This document shows positions 8,230 to 18,439 of a stretch of DNA of 64,000 nt, piece after piece (position 1 is the first letter of the stretch; every line of letters begins with the position of its first letter). A program made the position numbers and the translations under genes. Origin of the DNA: Hemileia vastatrix (taxonomy: Eukaryota; Basidiomycota; Pucciniomycetes; Pucciniales; Zaghouaniaceae); NCBI GenBank assembly GCA_030280995.1, contig JASXTE010000002.1, forward strand, positions 18,413,183-18,477,182, read 5' to 3'. The notes below the pieces were generated by a model. It had not been told where the DNA came from, ran no database searches, and saw only the letters and a program-made list of their open reading frames with translations.

Positions 8230-10537
8230 ATTGAGATGGTTAACAAGAAAGGATGCAGACTGGGAGTGGGATGAAGAGTGTGAGAAGGCGTTTGTGAAGT
8301 TGAAGGAGGTTGTGGGGAAGGATTTAGTCCTGCACAAGTTGGATTATGGAAAAGATGCTGGTAGAATTTATTTAGCAGTTGATTCAAGTCAGGTTGCAGC
8401 TGGGGCGGTTTTGTCTCAGATGGATAAAGCTGGTTACATCAGGCCAGTTAGGTATGAATCTGTAGTATTTACTGAGGTCGAATCAAGATATTCTCAACCA
8501 AAATTGGAATTATGTGGCATGGCAAAAATACTGAAGAAACTTCAGCATATTTTGTGGGGGCAACATTTTGAGTTGCAAGTGGATGCGAAATCGTTAATCC
8601 AGATGATTAATTCCCCAAGTTTACCAAACGCACCCATGACGAGATGGGTAGCTTTTATTCAACATTTTTCATTTGATTTAGTTCATAAGCCTGGCAAAAC
8701 TTTTACTATGCCAGATGGTTTATCAAGGAGACCACCCACTGAAGAAGATTCAGACTCAGAAGAGTTCGATGAAGACATACCTATTATCAAAGCCAGCACT
8801 AAAGGAGCTGAAGACTTTCCATACCTCCCCCATGAGGTTAAACTGGCAGGACTATTGTGTTTAGATTATGGTGATGATGACCTCCACCAAGAGGATAAAC
8901 TGGAAAATAGTTTTTATGTTAATAAAGGTGTTGGAAAAGGTGTAGATAAATTCGGTAGAAAGGAGGTAGAAGAAGATGTGGTGTATGTAGAGGAAGATGG
9001 ATTGGTAGTGTGGGATAGTAGTAATTTAAGGAATGGTGTATATGTTGGAGAATTAGAGAATTTAAATAAAAAGGTGGATAAAGAGAAAGAGGTATTTTCG
9101 AATACGGTTTACGAAGGATCCAAAGGTTCAGAAGAACAACGTCAACATAACTCGATTAAAGATTTATTTAGGGGTCAACGATTATTGGCTCTTTCATGTG
9201 CAGGTGATATTGGTGATAGAGAAGTCCCTATTGATGTTATATTAATCGATTTTCAAGATGAAGTCTGGGGTCAGACTGGTTTTTATTTTTTGTTAGTCAA
9301 ATATTTGTTGACTTTAGAGAGGCCAGAAGATTGTGAAGACAATGAATGGGTGGCTATCAAGAGGAAGTCATCTACGTTTTACCTTTCTGGTCGACGTTTA
9401 ATGAGGAGAAAGTATCCAAATCCTCAAGTAATTATAACTCAACAGAAGGGGCAAGAATTAGTTTTGAAATCACTGCATGAAGATCTCGGGCATAGAGGCG
9501 TTGGAGAAACGTTTAGAAGAATTTCTGATCGATTTTGGTGGCCTGGCATGAAGATGGCTGTTAAACAGTGGGTTCAGTCATGCAAAGAATGTCAAAGACA
9601 AAGTTATTTAAGGCCAAAAGAACCTGGACGCGCGACCGGTGAATATACGCTCTTTGGGAGAGTTAGTTTAGATGCCGTTCATATAAAAGAGGGACGGTAT
9701 AAATATTTAATTGTGGCCAGAGATGATTTATCTGGTTTGGTAGAGGCAGCGCCTCTTATTAATTTAACTGCCAAAAATGTGGAAAAATTTTTTTTGAATA
9801 ATTGGGTATATAGGTATGGGGTGATGAAGTTGGTTATGGTAGATGGAGGTCCTGAATTTGGGACAGAGTTTAAAGAGGCCGTATTGAAAGTTGGATCAAA
9901 GGTTAGGGTAGCAACCCCATATTATCCTGAAGCTGAAGGCATGGTTGAAAGAGGGCATCAAGTTATTAAGGATGCTTTAGTTAAAATGTGTGGGACAAGT
10001 GCCGAAAAGTGGAGGCACTATTTACCTTTAGTTTTTTTTGCTGATCGAATCACTGCCAAAAGGACGACTGGATTTTCACCTTATGAACTTGTTTTTGGAC
10101 AGAAAGCAGTTTTACCGGTTGATTTAGAAGCTGAATCATATCTTGGAGTTGACTGGGATACGGTCAAAACTACTGAAGAATTATTGTGTGCAAGAATGAT
10201 GCAGCTAGAAAGGAAAGAAGAATATTTAGAAAAGGCATATTTGCGGATGATGAAGATCAGAAATCAACCAGTTAGATTTTGGGATGAGCGGTTGGCACAT
10301 CGATTAAGGAAACCTTTGAACCCAGGTGATATGGTCCTGGTGTATAATAGGAGTTTGGAAAGTCAGTGGGGAAAGATGTTTGCAGATAGGTGGAATGGAC
10401 CATATAAAATCAAGGAGCAAGTTTCCGGCGGTTCATATGTGCTAGATGAGTTGGATGGAGTAGTATTGAAGAAGAGGGTAGTAGCCGATAAAGTGAAACG
10501 GTTCTATCCTAGAGGCACCAGGAGTACCGAAGTCTAA
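8230..10537 (+). CDS. Element A RNase H and integrase
   Basis: Open for 768 codons. Order: a connection and RNase H domain (YLAVDSSQVAAGAVL, then VESRYSQPKLELCGM and the LSRRP end of the domain) to about residue 190; an acidic, Lys-rich spacer with two more DLxxE(V/D)KL motifs; an HHCC zinc finger near residues 414-455 (LHEDLGHRG...CKECQRQ); and a DDE core with D481, D538 and E573. A C-terminal segment with MVLVYNRSLE and WNGPYKI resembles the gypsy integrase tail. No chromodomain is evident, unlike B and C. The stop at 10535-10537 is natural. The gene is cut off from the upstream pol by the MITE and by earlier lesions. Confidence 0.9.
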
Positions 10538-11730
10538 CTCCGAAATGAGGATAAACTACAATTTTAATGACATTTATCAAATTTTATGGATTCCTCCGCA
10601 ATGAGGATAAACTATGATATCAACAAAATTTTATGACGACCTCTGCAACAAGGATAAACTATCTTCTTTTTTTATCAAAATACTTTACTATTGTTACACT
10701 GTATATGGTCAACGAAACTATGATGAAACTTAACAAAATTCAAGAAGACCTTCTTTAAAATTTTCAAAAACTTAAAATTCTTAAAATATGGGTGAAGATA
10801 GTGTTGGGAAATTTTTTTTTAAAAAAAAATTTATTGGAAGAAGTGTTCACCGGGGAACCTTCTTAATTTAATATTGGCAAGTGTGGGGGTAATTGATGGG
10901 CTGGCTGCTCTATACACAATTACCCCATAATGTTCGTTTCCAAAATTTTCCCTGTTTCTAGTTGAATCCTGGCTTTGTCTTTTAATTATAGGAAGTCCAC
11001 TAAGACTATAAACTGGAACGAATCAAGAGACACCGCTCTCAACGCTGGATTCAAGATTCATTTTATTTTATTTTGTTTTTGATTTTTTTATGTTAGATTG
11101 TGATTTCTTTTCTTTAATATATATTATGAATTATTGTAAAGGTGATGCTCACTGGTGGTCTCTAATCATTTTTATAAATTGAAGGGAGCCCACCCAGTGA
11201 TCATCATTATAAAATTTATCTTCTAAAAAACTTTCATTTAATTTCTTTTCTTTTTAATTTCTCAAAATTGTGTAACCACATCAAGTTGCACTTGGATGTG
11301 GGTATGATGTCGAGGGTACGGCTCATCAAATGGCCGAGGGGCATCTTTTAAAACTTTAATTTGAAATTTTTATTATTATTAATTTTTTATTATTACTTTT
11401 TTATCTTTCTTTTCACGTTCATTTATCTTTCTTTAAAATTAAATTTTAACTTTTATTTCAAAACTATCTTTTTTTAAAAAAAAAAAAAAAAAAAATCTTT
11501 TATTTTAAATGGTAAAAAAAAAATAAAAATAAATAAAAATAAAAAAAAATAAAATAAATAATAAAATTACTAAAAATATAAAAAAAAAAAAAAAATATAA
11601 TAAAAAAAAAATAAAAATAAAAGATAAAAATAAAAAAAAAAAAAAGGTATTTTAGTTTTAGGTAGTTTAGATGTTTATATTTTATTTTTCAAACATTATT
11701 CAAGAAAGCTACATACCAGGAAGAACACCA
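10538..11730 (+). other. Element A non-coding region after integrase
   Basis: There is no coding ORF. Three degraded copies of the element's repeated motif (ending GGATAAACTA) lie right after the pol stop, near 10543, 10591 and 10640, and another (AAGACTATAAACTGG) ends at about 11016. About 11475-11645 is nearly pure A with some T, on the 3' side of antisense gene 1. It may provide poly(A) signals for both strands. Confidence 0.6.
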
Positions 11731-12808
11731 TCAAGGATTGTTATCTTTTGAAGAATTGAAATTAGAAAATTTAGAAGGACCTTGATCGATTTCCTGGGAT
11801 TCGAATCTTATTTCACGGTCACGATAGTGTTGAAGCCAGTTGGCTATTTTGAAAAGGTCTCTTAACAGTTGCTCTCTCATCCAAGATTCTGATCTATCAG
11901 AGGGCGGGTATCGTTGGAAATAAGCGATAAGGTTATTAAAATTAGCAAAAAGCTTTTCAGACACTAGGTGAATTGTAACTCTAGGGAAGCTTGGATTAGG
12001 TTCTGGTAGTTCATAAGCTGAATATGAAATTGGAGAACCGGTGGACGCTTATCAAATTAAAATATCAGCAAATTAAAATCTGAAGATTAAGAAAATAAAA
12101 AAGAGACAACTAACCTGTGTCAACACTATCGTGATCATAGATAAATGGCTTACTTGGTAATGGAGTGGAATTTTTTATGTTTAAAAAAGGATTTTTTATT
12201 TTTGATAGATGAGGAGGACTGGTGTTCAATTTGGTGTTTGAAGTAGATGTTCTGGGCCTTTTGGATGATACAAGAGAAGATGAAGACTGCTGGCTATTAT
12301 AGGACCTTTTGTGCTTCAAGATGTTGGAAGAAGGAGAAGAATTGTTAGAAGGTTGAAGCATGGCCCTGGGAGCAGCAAGAGATCTTGGGAGAGTAGCAGC
12401 AAGTCTAGATTGGAGAGAAGGACCCAGAGGATTAGGTGATGGAGAAAGATTTAAATAGGCTGATGGAGAAAAAGGTATGGGATCTTTAGAGGTTGATGGA
12501 ATAGGGGGTGGAGTAGAAGGTGAAGAAGAAGGAAGAGGTTTGCAGAAGGCGGCGAAGCTAGTAGCAGTGATGGGGAAAGAACCACAGTTCAAGCCAGAAC
12601 ATTTTCTTTTCTTCTCATAGCAGGATAAACAGGCCCTGTTATAAGTGTGCTTTTGCCAGTTAAAAGAGAAGATACATTCCCTATGGGTGAAGGCACAGTA
12701 TTTGCAAGATTGATCAGCTGAAGCAATGAAGTCAGAAGGTTTCAACTTGTTAGGAGATATTTTTTGAAGAAGAAAACTTGAAACTAGGATGAAGAAAGCT
12801 GGTGGCAA
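11731..12808 (-). CDS. Antisense gene 1 in element A: Zn2Cys6-like protein, two exons
   Basis: It is read opposite to gag-pol. Exon 1 (12808-12115) starts at ATG 12808. A 67-bp intron (12114-12048, GTTAGT...AG) and exon 2 (12047-11731) join in phase to give 336 residues with no internal stop. The N-terminus has a cysteine pattern C-X2-C-X6-C-X14-C-X2-C-X6-C (from CKYCAFTHREC to CLSCYEKKRKC), matching the spacing of fungal Zn2Cys6 DNA-binding clusters. A long Ser/Pro-rich linker follows, and exon 2 encodes a short helical domain containing IAYFQRYPP. Antisense gene 2 has the same plan. A ten-copy motif array lies just upstream (12839-13306). Likely a nuclear, element-encoded DNA-binding protein; this is inference. 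It could alternatively be a captured host gene. Confidence 0.72.
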
Positions 12809-12838
12809 AATCTGGGTTCAAGGATAGAGAAGTTGATA

Positions 12839-13306
12839 GGTCCACCAAGACCTTAAACTGGACTGTTATCAAGCTGTTGGGTCCACCATGACCTTAAACT
12901 GGATTTCTTATCAATTAAATGTTTGGTCCACCATGACTTTAACTGGTAGTTCATTCATTGTTTAGTCCACTATGACTTTAAACTGGAAAATTAATATCTG
13001 CAGGATAATTCAACATTCATTGGACCACTATGGCCTTATACTGGATTACTTGTCAATCAAATGTTTGGTCCACTATGACATTAAACTGGATTATCAAATT
13101 TATTCAATCTTTGGTCAAGCCTAGGCCTTACTTAGGAATTTATCAAGTTATTTATGCACCTAAACGATCTTTGGTTCACCAAGACCATAAACTGGCAATC
13201 GATTATATGTTTGGTCTACCAAGACTTTAAATTGGAATGTCAATCTTGTTTGGATAACTCAATTCAATCTTTTAATTTATCACTGTCCACTAAGACTCTA
13301 AACTGG
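12839..13306 (+). repeat. Ten-copy motif array between the two antisense genes
   Basis: Copies of a motif related to TCCACCAAGACCTTAAACTGG (consensus TCCANCAAGANNTTAAACTG across the element) begin near 12839, 12880, 12925, 12964, 13021, 13067, 13113 (weak), 13173, 13213 and 13284. Spacing is 39-71 bp and the intervening DNA is unrelated. The array starts 31 bp upstream of antisense gene 1's ATG. It has no coding continuity on either strand beyond short chance ORFs. It may be a binding-site array in that gene's promoter, which is not proven. Confidence 0.8.
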
Positions 13307-13893
13307 TTATTCAATTATTTCTGGAATTGGGTGCTGATAAGCTTTAGGAGGTTAAAATTTTAGGTGGTGATGATGCTAAGGAAAGCATAATGGTTAATTA
13401 GGTGAAATTTGTGGCGCTTTAACATGGTCTAAAGTTAAAATTATTATTGGAAGCCTGGCAAAAGTATTTTATGGGTTTGCTGTATGGCAAAGTTTGAAAA
13501 TTGTGATGAAGGAATCAGAAGTTAGGATGGTAGTTGGATTTTAGGGAATGATTTTTTTTAGTGCCTCAGTGTTAGGCCATTTTTGGTGTGAAGCTTGGAG
13601 GACCTTATGGCGAGATTGGAATCATAGAATTCGGCTCAGTGGGGGGCCCTATGAGGTTGGAATCAGGAGTATTCGGCTCATAGGAAGATCCACTCTCTCA
13701 ATGCTGTGACAAGAAGGAAGACTGGTATATGGGAGTCTGAAGGGATTCAAACCTTGCTCTCAGTAGTGGAATCATCACAAGATTTATATTATTTTATTTT
13801 ATGATTATATCAAGCCAGAGAAGAAAGAAAACATCAATTATGTTGAAAGTTTAAGAAGACCAAGCAAAAACAAAATTTTATCAAGTTATACTG
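13307..13893 (+). other. Element A non-coding region downstream of the motif array
   Basis: I see no gene here. An ATTCGGCTCA sequence occurs twice near 13629 and 13670, in a purine-rich setting. The stretch is the 3' flank of antisense gene 2 and the distal upstream region of antisense gene 1. Confidence 0.45.
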
Positions 13894-14584
13894 TTAGAAA
13901 AGATAATTTCTTTGAAATTGTTCAACATCATTATCAAAGCTTTGCATTAAAATTCTTCTTTTCATGAGGTCTTCATGGTTATTAGCTGGAGTTTCTTGAA
14001 AATAGGCCAGCATTTTTTGTTTCAACTCATTAGTAAAGTCAAGAAAAAGATAGCGATGAAAATTTGGATAATGATTGATATAGTCCGTCTTCACTCTACC
14101 AACATCATCAGTGTTGGTTATTTCGACAGCTAGAAGTTCAAATATGTTATTAAGTCATAGGTTTAGTCAATTTTGATTAAAAGTTTTTTTAGTAAGATAA
14201 TAGGGTCTTACATTTAGAGCCAGGAAACATAGTCTCAGCAAAGTTGGTTGGGGGCACTGGCATTATAGGATTAGGATCTTGTGAAGGCAAAATAAGGCCG
14301 GGATCCGCTGATGAAGATTGAACTTTTGAAGCTGCTTTTGATCTTATTTGTTTTAAGAAGACAGGAATTTTTGATCGCTTTTTAGAAGTTGAGGGATCAG
14401 GGAGAGCTGCTGGTCCTAAATATACGTTTGTTTTAGAAGGAACTAATGGCCGGTTACATTTGACTTTTTTTACACGGCATAAGTCGCAAGCTGTCCTGCC
14501 AGGAAGATTAGGGTTGGACATTAAACAAGGTACCTGGTATCGAGCGCAGAGTTCACATGGAGCGACAAGTTCTTTGGAAGACAT
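13894..14584 (-). CDS. Antisense gene 2 in element A: Zn2Cys6-like protein, two exons
   Basis: ATG at 14584. Exon 1 (14584-14212), an 82-bp intron (14211-14130, GTAAGA...CTTCTAG) and exon 2 (14129-13894) join in phase to give 202 residues. Residues 10-44 carry C-X2-C-X6-C-X12-C-X2-C-X6-C (CELCARYQVPC and CDLCRVKKVKC), the classic spacing of a Zn2Cys6 binuclear cluster, with a basic run between the last cysteines. Exon 2 encodes a helical tail with MLAYFQETP, matching the YFQxxP segment of antisense gene 1, so the two are probably paralogues. Its start lies 125 bp from the 3' LTR, which could supply a bidirectional promoter. DNA binding is inferred from the motif only. Confidence 0.75.
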
Positions 14585-14697
14585 ATTGATGAAGATGAAT
14601 TTTATAGTTTATTAAAGAAGATGGTGGTTGAAAGTTAAAGATGAATATTGTGTTCAACCACTTATGCAAAGTTTTAAGAATGGGGACATTCTCGATT

Positions 14698-14706
14698 GGA
14701 GGGAGG
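14698..14706 (+). other. Polypurine tract of element A
   Basis: GGAGGGAGG directly precedes the 3' LTR, the position of the plus-strand primer in LTR retrotransposons. Confidence 0.75.
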
Positions 14707-14708
14707 AT

Positions 14709-15819
14709 ATGGTAGCCTAAAGTTTAGTATGGCACCTATGTACGTAAATGGAGTTATTACGGCGTGCAATATTGGCGTTATTATTTTTTATAAAAGGGTT
14801 TTATTTAATTTATTGGAGTTTAAAAAATGAAGAAATTGGTCACGAGCGAATGCCTACACAAATACAATTTATTTTACAGAGAAAACTTATTTTTACGGTC
14901 TGAAAAATTTATAAGTATCAAGTCAAGTCACTCAAGAACCTTGGGAAATTTTCCCAGAATTTTTACTATTTTTCGTATATTTTTAAATGAATTTTAAAGT
15001 TTTATAGAAATATTTACGTTTTCAAAAATAACTTAACTTTGATGAATTTTCACGGGGTAATTAGAGCTGCACAGACTACAAAAATTAGTTTGGTATGTAA
15101 AAGGGAAGTAGCTCTATTATGTGTAATTTTTCTAGATTTTTTATTATAGTTTTAAGGTTCTAATTGAGTCCGGAAGTCCGGACGGACTCCGTACGGACTC
15201 CATACGGACTCCGTACGGGCTCCGGATTGACTCTGGGAGAGCTCTGGAGGGGAAAACTTAGGCAAGTGACTAGGAATACTTAAGCGCCTCTCAAACTCGA
15301 AATTGAGAGGGGGGACACAACATACAGCTTAATCATTAACCACCACGGTCTTATTTTTTTTATTACTCAACAAATTAAATAAATTTGTAATACCCTTATA
15401 ACTTTATATTTTATATATAACATTTTAGAAATACTACTCAACAATTTAAATCACACTTCATACAGGGTATCTTTAGAAAGGTCTTCATCTCTGGGACTTG
15501 ATTATTGCTGTCTCATAAAAATTTAAATTATTATAAAAACATAAAAGTCAATCTTTTCAGATCTTTCACGGGTACACCTTAATTGTTGTTATCAGTATTT
15601 CTTTTCTCAACAGCCACTTTTATTTAAATCTCAATAAGCGTTAATTATTTTAGAGTTTCTTTATTTTCATCAATCGGATCCAAGTAGATTGGTTAGCTTA
15701 GTGATTTAGAACACCCATTTTGTTATTTTTATTGGAAGGACGGGGTTTTCAGCTAAATCCACATATCTCCTCCGGATTCTGCTTACAGCAAGGCGACTGT
15801 AAGAGTTTACCTTACCATA
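14709..15819 (+). repeat. 3' LTR of element A
   Basis: 1111 bp, colinear with 1979-3067. The 22-bp excess is two extra 11-bp units of the type GTACGGACTCC at about 15185-15215. It ends in TACCATA, followed by the target duplication ACGCT (15820-15824). Confidence 0.92.
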
Positions 15820-16959
15820 ACGCTTTGGCAACAGATGCAGGAGCTCTTAAATCAAAAGCAGCCTCAACCTCCTCCTTTCCCAGCCTCTCAGACTCAGCCC
15901 CATCAGGTACCCAGCTCTTTCACTCAAAGTCAAAACACTCTACAAGTGGAACAGTGGAAATGGGATTACCTGATGAACCATTACCAACAGAATGCTCAGC
16001 AGCCAGTAGCTCAACACCCTTGCCCATGCAGGACACAAACCTACCATCAGTCTCCTCAGGCCTATCCTTATCAGGGAGGCAGAAGAAAGAAGGAACTGGG
16101 GAAATTTCCTCCCTTGCCATAGTAAGTAATCTGTTTGATAAACATGTTGGTATGTATAATAACAAATCTTCTCCCACAGGTAATATTGTGGATAATGGTG
16201 AAAGAAAAGTTAAACCCTTAAAGAGACAACTTCTTTTAATGAGTAGCCCTAATGATTTAATTAAAAAATTATCATTTGATGAACCTTTACATTTAACCTC
16301 TACTTCTTTAATTAATCATTCTCTTGCAATTAAAAATGATTCTGTTTCCCCCTGAATTTTATACCTTACTTGAGAAAACCTCTGAGAATATATTAAAAAA
16401 TACACTTGATTTTAATGTTTTAAAAGACAAAAATTTAAGAGATGTATTAGTACATGAGAGTGATAGATTGAATAATTTGCACGTACATTGTAAAGTGAGC
16501 TCTTCTGTGCAAGATACAGCTTATTTGAAAATCAAAGAAACTTTGAATATTATTCTTAGCCAACAAAAACAAACAAGAAGTGATCATAGAGCTATCTCAG
16601 ATAAAAATATTCATCTGCATAAAACTTTGAGTGAGCTAAAACCCCTTATTGAAGAGAATTATTCATTGAAAATTGAAATTAAGTCTCTACACAATGAGTT
16701 GAAAAGGCTGAAAAACGATTTCCAAGAACTGAGTACCAAATACACAGTTTTTGAGGAAATAAATGTTTTATCCCTTGCAAAAACAAATGACCAGATGTCT
16801 GAAATTCCAAGGATAAGAAATTCTGTTTCTGACCTACAGGAAAGATTCTCAGCTTTAACTGCCAATCATTATGGGGTACATGAATATGCTGCCAATAAAT
16901 TGCATAAAAATAAAGGAAAGGGGCCTGAACAAAGCAATTCTTTTCTTCCCCATATTTAA
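15820..16959 (+). pseudogene. Element B gag, middle part
   Basis: Coding resumes after element A in the frame interrupted at 1978: Gln/Pro-rich, then VEQWKWDYLMNHYQQ, which resembles VSKWKWDLYAQNYNN in element D. Near 16100 the signal moves to the -1 frame (up to 16355), then back to the first frame for 16324-16959, a long coiled-coil region rich in Leu, Lys, Glu and Ser. Element D shows a frame change at the same place, so this may be programmed rather than decay. GTAAGT at 16122-16127 sits at the change. It would form the structural particle. Confidence 0.68.
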
Positions 16960-18267
16960 GCCAGTAAACAAAATGACAATGCATCTGTAAAATATTTTGC
17001 TACTAGAAAAAAATCTTTTAATGGTCATGAACCAGCTGTTCTGTAAATAATGAAATTTCTGAAAACCTGGCTAAACTTCAAGAATTATTAATGTTGAATA
17101 ATTCAAACCAAAAGATGGACCATTCCATTAGCCAGAAAAATTGGCCCAAACTGGATCAATATCCCACTTTTGATGGTGACTCTTCATCTGACTGGCAACA
17201 CTTTGTTCAGAGAATTGATAATCTGAAAAACTCTTATAAATTTCCAGATGAAGAAATTGTCTCTAAATTAATTTCTTTATTTTCCAATGTAGCTTTAATG
17301 TGGTATGAATATGTTTTACTAGAAAATCAACATTATACTTGGAAAGAGTGGAAAACCTTGATTGAAAAACAATTTAGTGGTTCCAAATTCAGGCTTTCCC
17401 AGCAGAGATTATATGAGAATGCTAAATATGTGTCCTCCTCTCCTGAAAAACCTATTGTTTTCCTTATGAAAATTACAAAAATTCTTAGAGCAATGGATCC
17501 TAAAGTTGATTATGATATTTGGAGAGATAAAATTTTCTATAAATTACTAAATTCTCAGAGAGATCTGATTGTGGCAAGGACTGAGCATGTGAGAGAGAAT
17601 TCTTCCTTTATTAATATCTGTAATGAAGTCCTACTAAATCATAGATATGAACCAAGGAATTATCCTGTTAAATCTTATAATGACCAACAAAAGCCCTCCA
17701 CAAAACTTCCAGACAAAACTGGTAGAGCTTCTTCCCCAGTTGCTCCAAAGAAATATGCAACTAATACTTGTTTTAATTGTAACAAACCATGGCAAAAAGG
17801 ACATATTTGTGACAAGAAAATTCATCTTGTTGAACATAATGAGGAATCTGAAAATACTCAAGCTGATCTTGATTATTCCTCAAGTGACTGTGATAGCAAT
17901 ATCTCTTATGACCATGAGTCTTCTCAGGAAATTCTGCTTTTAGAAAAATATATCCAATATTTTGATAATTGGTCTGATAATTGTGATATTGACTTATCTT
18001 GTGTGGAAAATGCTGAAGTAATTAGAGATATTACTGACAGTTCTATTTTAATATCACCTCTTAGAGCACCTGTTATCATTAATGGTAAAAATGTTGAGGT
18101 TATTCTTGACTCTGGAGCTGGAGGAAGTTTAGTGTCTGATAAAGCACTTGCTTCTGTAGATAAGGATTATCAATGCAAATTATTACCTATAACATCTGAA
18201 AAATTGAAAAGTTATGGTTCTGTTTTATGTTTCATTGGCAAATACAAAACCACTGTATTCTTTAAAT
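16960..18267 (+). pseudogene. Element B gag capsid, zinc knuckle and start of protease
   Basis: The main ORF runs from 17091 to the PIF1 insertion. It includes a capsid segment beginning NWPKLDQYPTFDGD, a helical domain with WYEYVLLENQHYTWKEWK, a knuckle CFNCNKPWQKGHIC (C-X2-C-X7-H-X-C) at about residue 227, an acidic linker, and the aspartic protease motif VILDSGAGGSLVSDKAL near residue 341. PIF1 then splits the gene within the protease at TTT-AAA-T. The frame continues at 21749 once PIF1 and one AAT copy are ignored. 16960-17090 contains stops and links to the coiled-coil part. Element D carries the same order on the other strand. Confidence 0.85.
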
Positions 18268-18439
18268 AGGGGGTGTCAGTTCTTGAAAATCTGCACTTAA
18301 CTTAAGTGCGGATTTCAAACCAAATCAGCACTTACAAATCAGCAATTAAATTCTGCAAAAAAGTCACTTATTTCAAAAATGGGTGTAAGTTCTGACCTCA
18401 AATCAGCACTTTTTTTGTGATTTTTTTTTCAAAACCACA

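Larger units (their letters stand above)
1979..15819 (+). mobile_element. Ty3/gypsy LTR retrotransposon A, full length, nested in element B
   Basis: Two near-identical LTRs (1979-3067 and 14709-15819) enclose gag, protease, reverse transcriptase, RNase H and integrase, in the gypsy order. The insertion is flanked by ACGCT at 1974-1978 and 15820-15824 (4 or 5 bp depending on where the LTR is taken to begin). Removing A restores the host gag frame of element B. The LTRs differ by about 17-18 substitutions (about 1.6%) plus a 22-bp indel, so A is younger than B. A is 13.8 kb, long for gypsy. The excess is a repeat-bearing spacer before RT, an acidic spacer before integrase, and 4.2 kb after integrase holding two antisense genes. 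Its coding DNA is visibly less AT-rich than B, C or D. The pol has several lesions. Confidence 0.93.

Noticed and set aside
12839..13306. CRISPR-like array
   Set aside because: The repeats are degenerate and unevenly spaced, and the locus is inside a eukaryotic retrotransposon; no cas genes.
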